Origin: Hawksworthiomyces lignivorus
Lineage: Eukaryota; Ascomycota; Sordariomycetes; Ophiostomatales; Ophiostomataceae
Reading direction: 5' to 3'
NCBI GenBank assembly: GCA_002917075.1
Contig: NTMA01000003.1
Location: 248,001 to 312,000 of the forward strand
Length of the DNA: 64,000 nt
The stretch's first letter is position 1. Every line of letters begins with the position of its first letter. A model generated the notes under the pieces. It was not told where the DNA came from and made no database searches. It saw only the letters and a program-made list of their open reading frames with translations. Below, in pieces: positions 11,956-24,500 of the stretch. Both the position numbers and the translations under genes were made by a program.

Positions 11956-14099
11956 TTACCAGAGCATGAGAGCAGCAAACGCGCCGGCTGCGGCAAGAAC
12001 ACCACCGCTGAGCATGCGGCCCGAAGCACCGGCCGTCACAACAGTGGGCGGGCTGGTCGAGACCGAACCGCCAGTCTTGGTAGGGGCAAAGTTGCCAGTG
12101 GCGGTGCCGTTGAAGCCCGAGCCCGAGCCGACAGTCGGACCAGCCGTGAATGTTTGGATGACCGGCGTCGACATGGGGCTGAGGGAAACGACGCTGGTGA
12201 CGGTCACCAGCGTTGCCTCGGTGATGGTGGAGCCAGACACCTCCGTCGTGGTGACAGCGACCTGGCTGCTGCTGGTCACGGTGATGGTCTTGGTGATGGA
12301 AATAGAGTGCTGGTAAGAGGCAGGGCAGTTGACGACAGACGCAGCGCAGCTGGTGATCGTGTACGTCGTGGTCGTGAAGACCGTGGAGGTGGCAGCTCCA
12401 GCCGGGGCCGAGCTGTACACCACCGGGGGCGGGCTGGACACCGCAGGCGGCGAAGATACTACAGGGGCAGCGCTGCTGGTGATGAACATGGAGGGGGAGA
12501 CAGGTGCAGAGGCAGGTGTGGACTCGGCCGGAGAGCTGTAGACCACAGCAGGGCTGCTTGGAGCCTGCGAGACGTAGACAGGAGCTGAGGTTGACCCAGT
12601 AGAGTTTGAGCCCTTGGTATAGCTAGGGGCAGATCCAGATCCCTTGGTGTAACCAGAGCCAGAGCCAGAACCCTTGGTATAGCCGGAGCCAGAACCAGAG
12701 CCCTTGGTGTAGCCAGAGCCTGAACCAGAGCCCTTGGTGTAGCCGGAGCCTGAGCCTGAGCCCTTAGTGTGGCCAGAGCCAGAGCCAGAGCCTGAACCGG
12801 AACTAGAGCCACAGCCGTAAGAATCACAGCCGGAGCCGGAGCCGGAGCCGGAGCCAGAGCTAGAGCCGCCACCAGAGTATGAGCCGCCGCCAGAGCTCGA
12901 GCCGGTGCCGTGAGGCCAGCACTGGGTGGAAGTCGGAGCGGAAAGCAGGGTAGTGGAGACGGTGGGCACGGCGCCCCAGGTCTTGTAGTTGGGCTGGACG
13001 TTGCAGCGGGCGTAGGCGCCGACGTTGCAGTCCCACCATTCGGTGGCATGGACGCCTTCGCAGCTGCCGCTGCCGCTGCCGCTGCCGCCGCTGCTACCGC
13101 CGCCGGAGTAAGAACCGCCGCCAGAGCCACCGCCGGAGTAGGAACCACTACCAGAGCCACCACCAGAGTAAGAACCGCCGCCAGAGTAGGAGCCACCGCC
13201 AGAGTAAGAAGAGGAGCCGGAGCCGAGGCCGAGCACGGAAGCGAACTCGATGATGTTAGCGTAGATACCGAGCTCGGCACCGAGACCAAGGCCAGCGATG
13301 CTACCCTCGGCACCGCACTGGGCGCGGACGCGCAGGTCAGCCTTGAAGGTGCAGCCAGAGCCGCTAATGAGAGTGACAGGCAGGGACTGAGCGGCAAGGC
13401 CGGCGAAGCTGGAGCTCGTGACGGCGCCGGCCAGCAGGCTGGCCTCGACGTAGGCGCCCTCGCCCATCTTCACGTAGAAGCCACCACCGCCGATCTCAAG
13501 CTTCTCGGAGACGCTGAAGACGAGATCCACGCTGACGTCAACGCCGACGCTCAGGCCGGCGTAGCCCAGGCTCAGCGGCGTCTCGGAGCTCAGCAGAGGC
13601 AGTGTGTAGACGGCGGTGTCGCTGGCCTGGAGCGCGAGGTCGACGTAGGCCTCCACGCCCGTGAAGTCGAGGCGCAGCAGGGGCTCGATCACGCTGCTGT
13701 CCGAGATGGACGCCGCGATGCTGCCCTTGGTGTAGCAGGTCTTGCAGGAAAGCGAGAGACCCACAGACTCGGAGTTGTCGTTCATGTATGAGCTATCAAA
13801 AAAAAAAATTTGGTGTTAGTGAAGCCAGTCAGACTAAAAAAGTCTAGATTTAGAAGGATGTAAGCTTACCCATCAAACAAGACCTCGTTGGACCAGGACT
13901 TGCCGATGTCACAGCTGGATGAAAGACGCTTCTCGATGTGTGAAGAGCGGATGGCCTTATCCAGAGGGGCACGGCCGACCAAGTCGGCACTGCGGGCCAA
14001 CTTGACCATGGGTTCTGCAGGAATAATAGGGCCGGCCTGGCAGAGAGTGGCAGCCAGGGCAGCCAACCCGATGGGGTTCGTATAAGGAGAGAACAACAT
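11956..14099 (-). CDS. secreted, probably GPI-anchored surface protein with Gly/Ser tandem repeats
   Basis: Model complement(join(11956..13792,13870..14099)), 688 aa. Exon 1 encodes an N-terminal hydrophobic signal (IGLAALAATLCQAG) and a possible Kex2 site (IEKR, about residue 58). A Cys-containing region follows (LSCKTCYTKG) with a roughly 150-residue beta-type domain rich in hydrophobic/Gly alternation, ending in GCTFKADLRVRAQCG. I do not recognise this domain with certainty; it recalls uncharacterised fungal extracellular GPI proteins. Then come SYSGGG repeats, a 55-residue Cys/Trp segment (HATEWWDCNVGAYARC), six copies of a 10-residue YTKGSGSGSG-type unit, a Ser/Pro/Thr-rich stalk, and a C-terminal hydrophobic tail (GGVLAAAGAFAALMLW) with small residues ahead of it, as expected for a GPI-attachment signal. 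A cell-wall or adhesive matrix role is likely but unproven. Confidence 0.85.
12611..12790 (-). repeat. 30-bp tandem repeat, six units, inside the GPI protein
   Basis: The block cccttggtgt (with small variants) recurs at 12611, 12641, 12671, 12701, 12731 and 12761, an exact 30-base period. On the coding strand each unit encodes ten residues of the YTKGSGSGSG type, with two outer copies diverged. The regular period and frame-preserving length imply copy-number change by slippage or unequal exchange. Confidence 0.92.
13082..13212 (-). repeat. degenerate SYSGGG repeat region
   Basis: Several copies of an 18-base unit encoding SYSGGG or SYSGGGSGSG lie here, in frame within the GPI-type protein. 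Units are close to but not exactly identical, so this is a second, older repeat block distinct from the 30-bp array. Confidence 0.8.
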
Positions 14100-17000
14100 T
14101 TTTGTCAGCTGACGAATGAAGCAAGTATAGTAAGGAAACGATGCAGTCGCAGGTTGCTATAGAGCTGAAATAGGTATAGTTGGCGATACTTGTTGAAGAA
14201 ACGAAAGTAGTTCGAAGCACAGTGGATATCAATATTCCGGAGCCAGAGCGAAAGAATAGAAGTGAAAACGAATGAAACAACTCGTCAAGAGATGTTCTTC
14301 TATGCTACACAAAACAAAGTGAACGAATGTAATAGGAAAGAAGGGAAATCAGACTTTTGGTGCGAAGGAGAGAGGATGATCTCTTAGAGGAGAAGAGGAC
14401 ACCACGATCGAGGAAGAGAAGGGGGAGAGCATCATCTTTATGTATGAGCAGAAGACTGCTCGTCGAGCTACTTAGACGAGAACCTTCCTGTAAGGGGAAC
14501 GGGTCTCCATGCCCACGGGTTTCATGGGTATGGGAATACGAAAAGAGGTACAGATGGTGTAAGTGGGCTACTTCCCCTCTGCCCTAGATGGCTCGCATCA
14601 AAAGAGGAGAGCAAAGCCTCACCATGTTTCATGGGATGGTGTTTCGCTCATCGCGAGTCTCTTCCCCTGCCACCCCCAGTCTGGTCGTCACTGGCGTTGA
14701 AGGTAGTATTGAAGATGTGCACAGATCAGCTTAAAAATATGCGAACCGAAGACCATAAAAAAGTCCCACTTTAGCTCTCTTTTGCAGTTTCGATTTCCAC
14801 TTGGCCCCGTACCTTGTACAATAAGACCCATCTGATGAGGACATTTCCCAACTTACGAATCAGAATGAGGAAGCTGGAAAAGAGAATCGGCCGTTTTATG
14901 AGATATACAAGAGACATTAACGCAGAAGAGAGCAATTGTGGGTTGGCCCTCTGCCGTGTTTTCTTCTTGGCAGAGAGCGGAGAGGACAACACCAAAGCCG
15001 AGTCTAAGCCTTCGCAGTCTGTATGCTCTGTAGATCCTCCTTTTGTGTTTACCTGGTCGGTTCCTGCAGTTCGTCTTTTTCCCTGGATCTAGATCGCCAT
15101 TCGGTCAAATCCCCCGGGAGTCATTCAATTGTCCCATCTAACAATGGAACCAATGTAGACTGACCGTTGCATGATCATAGGAAGCAAATTGAAAGACAGA
15201 CAAGAGCAGGCGAATGGGAACAGCGGGCCCGCCAGGCTGTCCATCTTGTGATGTTTCAAGACAATGGCATGGTGGTAGTAGCTTTGCGAGTAATAAAGAG
15301 TGGTTTCAATGTTCACCTTCTTACAGGCCGACAAACTGAATTAGCAATAAGCAAGACAACATGAGGGACAGCGGAAGTTGTCCGAGTAGCGGAGAAGTCG
15401 GTCGCGATGTTGTCAGGTTTAGCCATTTGCCAGACGATTGGCCGAAACTGAGGCTGAGCAGGCTCTGTTCCCCAGGAGGTCTTTCTATGCCAGGGGTCCG
15501 AAAGAAGTAGAGAAAAGAGCAGAAGAGGGCAAAAATAAAAGCTCCGATACAAAAAACTCTACTCCGTACACATGAAGACAAAGCTCGCCGCATTACACGC
15601 TTGGGCGAATCGCAGTGTCGCATTCGGCTGAGCCACCCCTCCAACAAGGGGTAGACTAAGATAGACTTACATCGTGAGAGCGAATAGCGTTGTAGAATCT
15701 CAACGTTGCGCTGTTTCAGGGACACTCTCTGTTTTTTGAGAGGTTGGCCGTCTAACAATGGCGCCGACAATTAGATGAGGACAATTTCACTTTAGAATGT
15801 TACGACATAGACGAAATGAAAAAATAAACATCAGGTCGGAAAACATGAATTTTTCCTCAAAAAACAAATCCACATCAGAAGACAGAAACATACAAAAGAA
15901 GCAGGTCAGCTTGGCAGAAGTCGCATTCCCACGGGCCAGGTCGCAGGAGACGGGAATCCAGCAGCGAAAATCGACCCTGGCTTAGCGCCGCCGGCAGCGA
16001 TGCCCAGCAGCCTAATCTGGCCGAGAACAGACATGCAAAGGGAAGAGACGAAACAAGGAGAACCCCCCGTGCTTTTCGCCTCCTAGTCGGCCACCTACCC
16101 TTTGCGGCTCCCAGGCGGTGATATTATTAGAAACTGCAAATACCGAGCTTCAACTAGCGAGATTCGTAGGTGGGCATAGCGCGTACGACTATTTTCTGAT
16201 CTCATCGTCCCCTTCGTCGCATCGTCGATTTTTCCCTTGACTGAAAGATAGCAATAGTCTCAAAGCTGCCAACCAAGATTTTGGCTTAACTGCAATGTCG
16301 GCATCCAGGGACGGTGACGCACGTGAGTGACTTAACAGCACATGCCCTGTCTCCCTCGCTTCTTCTCTACTCGATGCGTGCAGCAATGTAGCAAAACTCA
16401 AGCGAGAACCGAACAAGGAAAAGATGCGATTTGTTTAATTCCACCGTGATCGCATTTTTCCAACAAACTTGTCGGTCTTCTTTTTCTCGTATTCTGATGT
16501 TCTCAGGCGTTGCTCGCAGTTTTTGAAACAAAGTCTAGCGCTGCTCGAGAAGAGCCCTTTTTGGTGCGAAAATCCAAATATAGACTTTAAGGTTTGTTTC
16601 AGGATCACCAAAGAGGATTAACAAGAGCAGCCGCAACACACAGCTGATCAGTGCTGTGGGGAGACAAGAGGAGCACGGCAGAGAAGAGAAGAGAGTAGAG
16701 AACTGGAGAAAAGAGGTGTGGTCAGACGGCACATGCGATAAAAAGAATGGACGGCATTCCTGTAACCTGACGCCTTCATCCTTTAATTACTGCACGGCTT
16801 CCGCTTTTAGGTTTTGAGGTGGCATCCTCTCCTCTTTTTTTTCTCGTTTCATCTGCTTCGTCTACGTAGGCTTAGAGAGGGTGAGCTTGGGGCACCTGAT
16901 GTCCTCGATACAGAGCGTGACAGGACTCATAAGAGAAAACTTGCACCGGAATTTCCGTTGTAGTAAGATACATCTATTCAAGCGAGATGAGGAAAATACG

Positions 17001-17509
17001 AAGATAACGTGGCAGACCCCAAAATAAAAGAGAACAAGAAGAGAGGCCCAGTTCAAAACGACCAAAAAGCAAACCCGCCTGACACCACCACATCTGAAGT
17101 CCACTCTCAACAAGCTCAAACAAAAGGAAAAGAACATATGTCGCGGATGAAACTCCTATCCTTCTGGTTGCTGCGCCATTCAAAAGAAAAAGAGGAGAAG
17201 AGCTGGCTAGGTACATATGTAGATACATGCACGTGGCCCAGAGGACGAAACGCAAAATAGGAGGACAAAACTGTTGCTGGGCACCAAATTGCCTGTATGC
17301 CAAAAAAAAAAAAAAGGACAAAAGGAGAGGACGAAATCAAAAGCCGGCGCCTATAAAAGCATCTTATCCCTGCGAGTACGCCAAGAATGCTCATGCAATA
17401 TAGAATAAAGAAAAATAGAGGGTAGGAAGAAAGAGAAAGGGCATAGTACCGCTCAAGGGAGATACGGGATTTCTTCCCCTATCCTCTCCCCTATGCCCTC
17501 CCCTCCCCC
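14100..17509. other. 3.4-kb interval without a supported gene
   Basis: It contains the upstream region of the GPI protein and the 3' flank of the Yippee gene. The longest open frames (up to 149 codons, 15321-15770) start at non-ATG codons or lack recognisable content. One TACTCCGTA 9-mer lies at 15560-15568. I see no RNA gene or repeat here. Confidence 0.45.
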
Positions 17510-17963
17510 TCAGCTCACCTGGCACAGCAGCTCGGCCTCCAGGATGTATTTTCCTTCTTTGTACTTCTCCGACGTCTCGTACGCCTTGTCGTATTTCCAC
17601 CCAACGGTGTCACCACAGCCACGGCACGAGATGTCGCGCACCACGTGACGGCCCGTCGTCATGCTACGCTCGGCGGCTACGCCGGCGTCAATGTTGACGA
17701 CCGAGTTGAAGAGATAAGCCTTGCCGTGCTGGCCGCGGAAGTTCTGTAAGGAGGCCTAGGTTAATCGTCTGAACGAGAATGAGAAAGCCACCTTTGGGAA
17801 GACCAAGGGGAAGCAAGAGGAGAGAGAGCCTATCTGAGGCAATGTAGAGTCGGAGAAAACGCACCCTGCTAATAATGTCCTCATGGTTGGCCAAGTGAGC
17901 CTTGCAGGTCTTGCAGCCGTAGATGCGGTTGCTGTTGAGGTACGTGTTGTATGAGAGACCCAT
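17510..17963 (-). CDS. Yippee-family zinc-binding protein
   Basis: Small protein of the Yippee family, eukaryotic proteins with a single zinc-binding domain related in fold to the Mis18/cereblon CULT group; roles are nuclear or cytosolic and poorly defined in fungi. Model complement(join(17510..17743,17865..17963)), 110 aa. Exon 1 gives the classic opening MGLSYNTYLNS and the first CxxC (CKTC, about 17-20). Exon 2 begins NFRGQHGKAYLF and contains MTTGRHVVRDISC with the second CxxC (CRGC), then GWKYDKAYE and the KYKEGKYILE C-terminal signature. The exon boundary falls after IISR, with a GTGCGT donor and a CTTACAG acceptor. I end the protein at the in-frame stop two codons after CQ; a further short exon after the possible GTGAGC donor at 17518 cannot be excluded. 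Confidence 0.93.
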
Positions 17964-19600
17964 CGTGACGGCGTTGACGGCGGTGACGATGCCTTTGAGA
18001 GAGAATGTGGTAGAAATTGGGAGGAAAAGAGTCGTTAAAAACGCAGGCAGTATCTCCGCAGCTTTTTCTGCTCGCAGATCGAAGGTTGAATTAAGGCAAA
18101 AGTGTTCTATTTCGTTTCGCCCTTTATTTGTCCCTCCTCAGTAAACTGTGACCGTTTTCGATCGTAGAAGTGGTTATGCCACTTAAGCTTTGGCTTGTTC
18201 GTATGACCGGGAGTTTACGACAGGGCCGCGGTTATTCACGTCGGATTGTCGGATCTCGTGTTTAGAATCGAGGAGCCCGACGGAAACAGCTGGGTGGGCA
18301 GCAGGCAGAAACACCTAAAGACGTAAGTCGCAGCGGCCGGTGTCTCGTTAACGATGGCAGGAAAGAAGACAAAGAAGAGGACGAGGCTGCTTAGTTTCGT
18401 AGGCCAGCGCTCTCGTCTCCCTTATCCGTATGTATCTATAGTCGGCTGTTTCCTCTAGTCTGTGGCCTTCTCTTTGTCTCCTTGTGGTCCTCCTTCGGCT
18501 TCCTCTTTCTGGGTTTGGTCTAGGACTCTGATAAGACAAGAAAGCGGGGGGATGTGGAAGTGCGTGCACCGCGTGCGGCTGCTGGGTGGGCGTCAAAGAC
18601 ACTATAAAGGCGAAAGTGGGACTCCTCGTGTCGGAGGTCGTGGGGCAAAAAAGGTGCAAAGACGCAGGATGCAGTGGGAGCGAGAAGATGAGCAATAGAA
18701 AAACGAAGAAATAAAAGAGAGTGGTTGAAATGCTAAGATGCAGGAGTATCGCTTGGTCAAAAGACAGGAGTGGCAGCAACGTTTTGTAAACGCACGAAGG
18801 AAAGAGGGGGGCAAACGCGAGGGAGACGAGTGAGTGAGGCGGACGAGGGAGGATGAAGTCAGCAGGTGATGACAGTTGGAGGGCGTGGAGGGGTCTGAAA
18901 TGATGATGGCGCCAAAAGGTCGTGCAACTGTGGCTCTGTGGCTAGCAGAATAGGGAAAGGAGAGAGCCCCGGTTTTATTCGCTCCGCTGGTTAGTCATGG
19001 GCTACGGAGCACTAGTATGACATATTAGCGAACCTGCGAGTACTATGATACAACCTGAATGGCTCAGGTTGTCTTCAAGTGTGAGATGTCCAGTCCCTGA
19101 GCTGGACCCAACAGCATACCAGCGTTGCAGTGTGATTGTCAACAGAATGGTCTGCATGAGCGCCATTTGTGGTCACGATGTCGGTTGACCTTCTTGCAGG
19201 TCAAGCTTCTTCTACTCATAAGAGAAGAATTCTTTTTCGAGCGTTGCATCTTTATCCATAGACCACATATATATACTTTGAATTTTTTTTTTTTTTTATT
19301 TTTTTTTTATGTTCTGCTTAGATTGTATTTATCTAGCTTATTTGCTTCCAGTGACCGCTGAAAGAAATAGAAAAAAGATTTACAAGAAATACTTTAAAAA
19401 ATGTTCACAGAAAAAACCCGACATCCCTTCACAGCCAGTATTGCCTTGTTCAGCAGCGGCTGTGCACGTCTATGCCGAAGAAATCGATCCCAAATATGTA
19501 CAGTCCGAACGAAAACAAGAAGGAACAGAAGAAGAAAAGAAAATGAAGAAGAGATATCAGAAACGAAAGTTAACGCCCAATGAGAAGAAGAAAAATGCGA
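17964..19600. other. upstream region of Yippee gene and 3' flank of ferric reductase
   Basis: No supported gene in about 1.6 kb. A long T-rich run lies around 19284-19309. The 143-codon minus-strand frame at 18348-18779 is pyrimidine-rich leader-like sequence rather than a convincing protein; it may be part of the Yippee 5' UTR. Confidence 0.45.
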
Positions 19601-21505
19601 CTACCATGAGAAAGCCTCTTCGACGAACTCGATCGCACCTTGGTATTGCCGCTGGCGGACCGCGCTTCGAACTTCGTCGCTCAATGCACCCGGACCACAG
19701 ACGGACACGCCCATGGTGCCCACCTGGTTCTCCATCTCGATGCCCAGAAGCGTGTCGATGTTGGGCCGGCCGGGGAACATCTGCACGGTGGCGCTGGGCG
19801 AGTGGATCTCTTTCGTTGACCGCGGCCGGCTGACGAAGAGCATGATCCGGAGCACATCGCGCCGCTTCTCCATGGCTAGGATCTGGGTCATCCACGGCCG
19901 GATCCACTCTAGATGCTCAGGACTCTGGATGATCCACACGAGCACGATCTTGCGTGCTGCGACTGTACCATTAGCGTAGCCGACCACCAGATCGCGGACG
20001 TGGGGAACGGCCTGCGTGACGCCGACACCGCCTGCAAACAGCATCACCGTGCCGTATGAGTGCATCTCGTGTAATCCGCCGTAAGGACCTTCGACAAAGC
20101 AGGTTGTTGTCCACCGACCATCAGGGCTCTCGGCTGCCTTCTTGTATAGCTTGGCCGTCATGCCCGTGCGACCGCGAATAACGAAAGACATGCTCGTCTT
20201 GCGCATGGCCAGAACATCTTGCCGGTTCATTGCCAGCTTCTCGTTGTCGAGTGTCTCCGCCTCCTCGCTCCAGGCGACAGAGAACGGATGAGACTGCCAG
20301 AGTCCGACACTGGGAAAGTACAAGTAAGCGTGCTGGCCAGGCTTGAAGTTCCACGGGCGCGCCATCGTAACAGTGACGCGGGAGGCATTGCCGGGCAGCG
20401 CCTCGACCAGCGTCCGGGTGCCGCCCTTGCCGACGTTGTGGTACATAACGCGCAATACGCGAATCACGCGATCTCCGACCCAGAGTCCGATAACGGCATA
20501 CAGATACGTAATCTGCGGAAGATGGATAAGATGCAGGTGATAGTACAAGCCCATGATTGAAACGGCAGCCAGGAGGATGTGGCCGAGTTTGAACGTCTCA
20601 TAGAAGGCGTGGCGAAGTGGGCTCATGGCTTGGATGCCAATTAGGATAAAGCAGATTGTGGCCTGGAAGACACGTTAGCGAAGCTAGAGATATAAAGGAG
20701 AGGGGGGGGGGGGGGGGGGGGGGGGGAACCGTCGCAGAATACTTACAATTAGGCCAAACATCATAAATTTGACAGTCACGGCTGTCGTAAAAGCTGCACC
20801 CCAGTTTGTTGCAGCGGCAGTAGGAATAAGGAAGGCAAAGGTATGCACAATAGCCTCGAGAATGGCAATGCGGCCGAACCAGCGGTGGAGCAGATTGAAG
20901 GTATCGAACGACACATTGAGCCACGAAATGAGCGGGTTGTTCCGACCAGCCATCAGAAACAGCGGGACCATGTTGACAACCGAAAGGACACCGCTGCGGT
21001 TTCTCAGCTGGGCAGCTGCAGTGGTAAAGTTGCTGTGGTACTGAATGTCAATAACGCAGAAGACAACGTTGGTGATGAAATAGCCGATGAGGAACAATAG
21101 CTGAAGACGAGTAGGCAGGGTGCCAATGTTGATGGCAGAGCTGAGCTGGATTTCGCGGTTATGGCGCTTGGAGATGATGGGAGCGTAGATCAAGTTGCGC
21201 TGTATCCATGACCACCGGGCGTTGGTTTGAGCGTAGTAACGCTGCGTATCGCTCTGAAGAGAGGTTACGGTGCGGATGTGGCGGTGGATGACGTGGACAG
21301 CACGGTGGATGATCACGGCCATAGCAACCGAGCCGCAGATAATAAACAGGTACTGGCTAAGCAGTTTGTTCTCCAGTCCTGGGTTGAAAGGCGGAGCAGC
21401 GGCTGTCGTGTTGTGAGCAGCACCGGCGGTAGCATTGGCGGCCACCGCTGTGCTGTTGCCAGCAGACATAGTGCTGTTGTCGGCAGTAGCGTTTTGGCTC
21501 GACAT
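19601..21505 (-). CDS. ferric/cupric reductase transmembrane component (FRE family)
   Basis: Membrane flavocytochrome that passes electrons from NADPH through FAD and two hemes to extracellular ferric iron, for reductive uptake. Model complement(join(19601..20662,20747..21505)), 606 aa. The start at 21505 is the first ATG; the frame is open 12 bases further only through a TTG. The N terminus is Asn/Thr/Ala-rich with several N-x-T/S sites, then membrane helices with candidate heme histidines in HRWFGRIAILEAIVHTF and QAMSPLRHAFYETFKLGH, the latter just after the intron. The FAD-binding segment has QSHPFSV; the NADP-binding part has VEGPYGG and FAGGVGVTQ, and the C-terminal CGPGALSDEV is typical. 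The intron has a GTAAGT donor and contains a run of 25 C on the coding strand. Length and domain order are normal. Confidence 0.94.
20702..20726 (+). repeat. run of 25 G inside the ferric reductase intron
   Basis: Directly visible homopolymer. On the transcribed strand's RNA it is a C25 tract between the GTAAGT donor (20746) and the acceptor (20663). It is the longest G/C homopolymer in the window and is prone to length variation and sequencing error. Confidence 0.9.
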
Positions 21506-24500
21506 GGCGGAGAGCAAGCCGTGACAGCCGGATTGATACCGTTAGGGTGAGAGAAAAGCCGGATTCCAGCCGGCTTGGAGAAACTAGTGAAGATATGGAG
21601 CCAGCTCTTCTTCAGAAAATAGCTCTAATGTCTTGTTTTCGCTGCAAATCAAGATGTGTAGTTGTTCAATGCTAGGTGCTTTGAGGGCCGGTAAGTAGAA
21701 AAGCTGTTAAACACAAAAGTGAAACGTATAACGTAGAAAATGAGCGAGTTATTTTGGTGATCTTCCAGTTGCTCAAAGTGAGGTCTTGGCGAAGTTATAT
21801 ATGGTCTTTAGTACCGTTTCTTTGTCTTCGGTTGTTAATGCTATGCTGTGTAGTGCTGTAATTTTTATTTCAGTTCAGGAAGTCAACCCGAACGCAAAAT
21901 GCTAGAGAGGACAAAACAGTTCACACCAGCCAAGGGCACAAAGACGTTGTGCACCGGTATCTGAACTGTCGAAGTGAACACGGCCACAAGGAGTGGGAAT
22001 CGTGACAAAGAAATAGAAGAAGCGAATAAAAGTATACAAGAAGAAAGTAACAAGGCAAGACGTGAACAACCCCACAAAGGAGTGAAAGAAGGGGTGCTCA
22101 AGCTTTCTGGTTTGAAAAAGATTGGTTAAGAGGCGTTGATATTGGCCATAGAATGTTGGATGAAGTTTGGGGATGAATTGAAAAAGTGGAAATGTCAATA
22201 AAAAAGACAGCAAGAAAAATGAGGAGAAAATCCAGAAATAAACTGGAAGAAAGGGAAGAAAAGGAAAAGAAGAAAAACACGGAAAGAGCTCCGGGCAGTC
22301 AATAATGAAAAGAGTAAGGAAGGGACAGCAAGAAGCAAGCGACAGAAGGTTGATATGAGAGAAGATAGAAGAAGCGGCAAAAGAGTTCAAGATAAATTGT
22401 CAAAGATGCCTTCCCTTCTTAACAGACCTCTTCTTACTCTTCCAGACCGCTCCCCATACCAAAGGGTAAGAGCGAACGATGGCACAGAAGGCAAGGACCT
22501 TCCAGGGGTGAGGGGTGCGCTCTTTCCTCTTTCAGCAAGGTTGTGGGCAAACGCCAGCTTCTCTGTGCTTACGCCCACACCCCCCTCAACGTTTGCTTCC
22601 ACCCCCTTCCCCCTGAATACGCTGTACTTACGCAGGTCTGCCTGACATAACGCACTTACGACTACGAGTTGTGTATACGTTTATCCCTGTGAATCGTCAC
22701 AGACATATCCTGTCTTGCTCACGACATCATTCTCCTAGCATGTTTCTTTGTCTGAGGAGAGCGGGCAGTATCTTATGTTTACCATGCCATTGCGTGGCAC
22801 AATACAAACAAGTGGAAAAAGAAGACAGAAGCCAGTGCGGCAGACAGCACGACACAAATGAAAATGAACGCGGAGAAAAAAAAGAGAGAGATCATATAGC
22901 CATGCGAGGCTACTGCACTCACCCGCAAATTACAGTCAACCTTATATTCTGTTGATATCAATCTCCTCGTGCGAGGGAGCTAAAGGCCAGCCCAAAGTCT
23001 AGATCGCTTCATTTATTCTCTTGTATTTGAATAATGGCAGGGCAAAAGCGGCGACCAATGAAAGAAACAACGGCACTTGGCAATTCGTCGCCTAGTATAT
23101 AGATTCTACAAACAAAGTGCTTCGATAGATTGCCATGAGCCTATTGTATGCGTTGTGTATTATGTATTGCTCACTGCCTTCTTGGTCCTTGCTTTGCTTT
23201 CATTCGTTGCTGTCATCCTATTGTATATTCCCCCCGCACTGTTATTCCTCGGTAGTTTTCTCCCTTGGCGCTGTCTTTGTTTCGGTATCCAATTTACGAG
23301 TTGTTCAGTCTTGACATCGTTCAGTTTCACCATTCCCTGGCAGATCTGTTTTTTCCTTTTCTTTTTATTATTCCTCTAGATTGTATCACTTTCATTTAGT
23401 CTCGCGCGGCCTGTGTCTTTCTTGCATCTCAGCCTCGTTTGCATTCGTCAGATAAGAGAGCAAGAGTGAGTATTTCCATTTTTCCAGCGTCGTAATTCGT
23501 TTCATGATCTGTACGCCATTTTCCACTGGCTTCAGTGGTTCTCGTTGGTTCCCTCTGTCTGCCTCTTTCTCACTTTTGGTGCCTTCTCTCCCTTCCAAGA
23601 AGTCAGTTCTCGGCGATCCGCCACAGGGGTGGAGAGCTTCCCGCCCATGGCTTAGTCCCCCTGGTCTCTACATTGTGCATACCCTACTGCCCCAGGACGA
23701 GAAATATTCCGCAGAGCAAATCATCAAGTGCCTCCTTTGCAATTGTCGTACACCGACTGTCTTCTCCGAAGTGCAATAAACATAAATCTCCGGCGTGACG
23801 ACAAGCATTCTGCGCACATTGCCAAACACTTTTCCTATTTATCCTCGCCCCTTGTTCGATGTTGGAAGCGCATCTGTGAGGGAAAAGCAGAGCCCTAGAG
23901 TAGCCAAGCATTGCTAAGCTGCATAGTAATTACGGACATGGCTCCATTTTCGCAGTGTTATTTTTCTTTTCCTTGCAAATTTAATAACAAGACGAACAGT
24001 CTACGAAAAAAAGAGGATGGAAACCCGACATCGTGAAACGCACTAGTCCCAGTTGACCGGAGAAATGAAGGAACCAGAGTGAAGAAGAAGAAAATTCGAT
24101 GAAGGGCACGCTAGTTAGTCCAAAGGGACCAAGTCAGGCCTGTTAGCTCTGGTTCCCTGGTTCGGCCAACGGCGGGAACGCAGGTCACGAAGTGAGAAAG
24201 GGGGGGACGTCCGTCCGTGGCCGGGCTGCCAGTCTGTGGCCTGGCTCGCTATGGCACGCACGAGTTGCTCTGCAGCGTGGGGCTTCGTTTATAGGCGTGG
24301 GTTTAGGCTACCAGCCGCTACGCCGGCTTCATTGGCTGGCAGAGTCTTCCTACATGAAACAAGAGCAAACAGCCAACGAAAGTCCAGCGAATCAGATGTC
24401 CGTCCCTTGCAGTTTGCCAAGGGGAACCGTTCGGCCTTGCCTCCCAATTCCTGTTGGCTCTGCATATGCACGCGAGCGACTCTTCTCTCCCTTCCAGTTG

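Noticed and set aside
12910..13791. 293-codon plus-strand frame
   Set aside because: Antisense to the repeat-rich GPI protein; Ala/Gly-rich with no motif.
15321..15770. 149-codon minus-strand frame with a hydrophobic segment
   Set aside because: It begins at a non-ATG codon and has no recognisable homology or splice-linked continuation.
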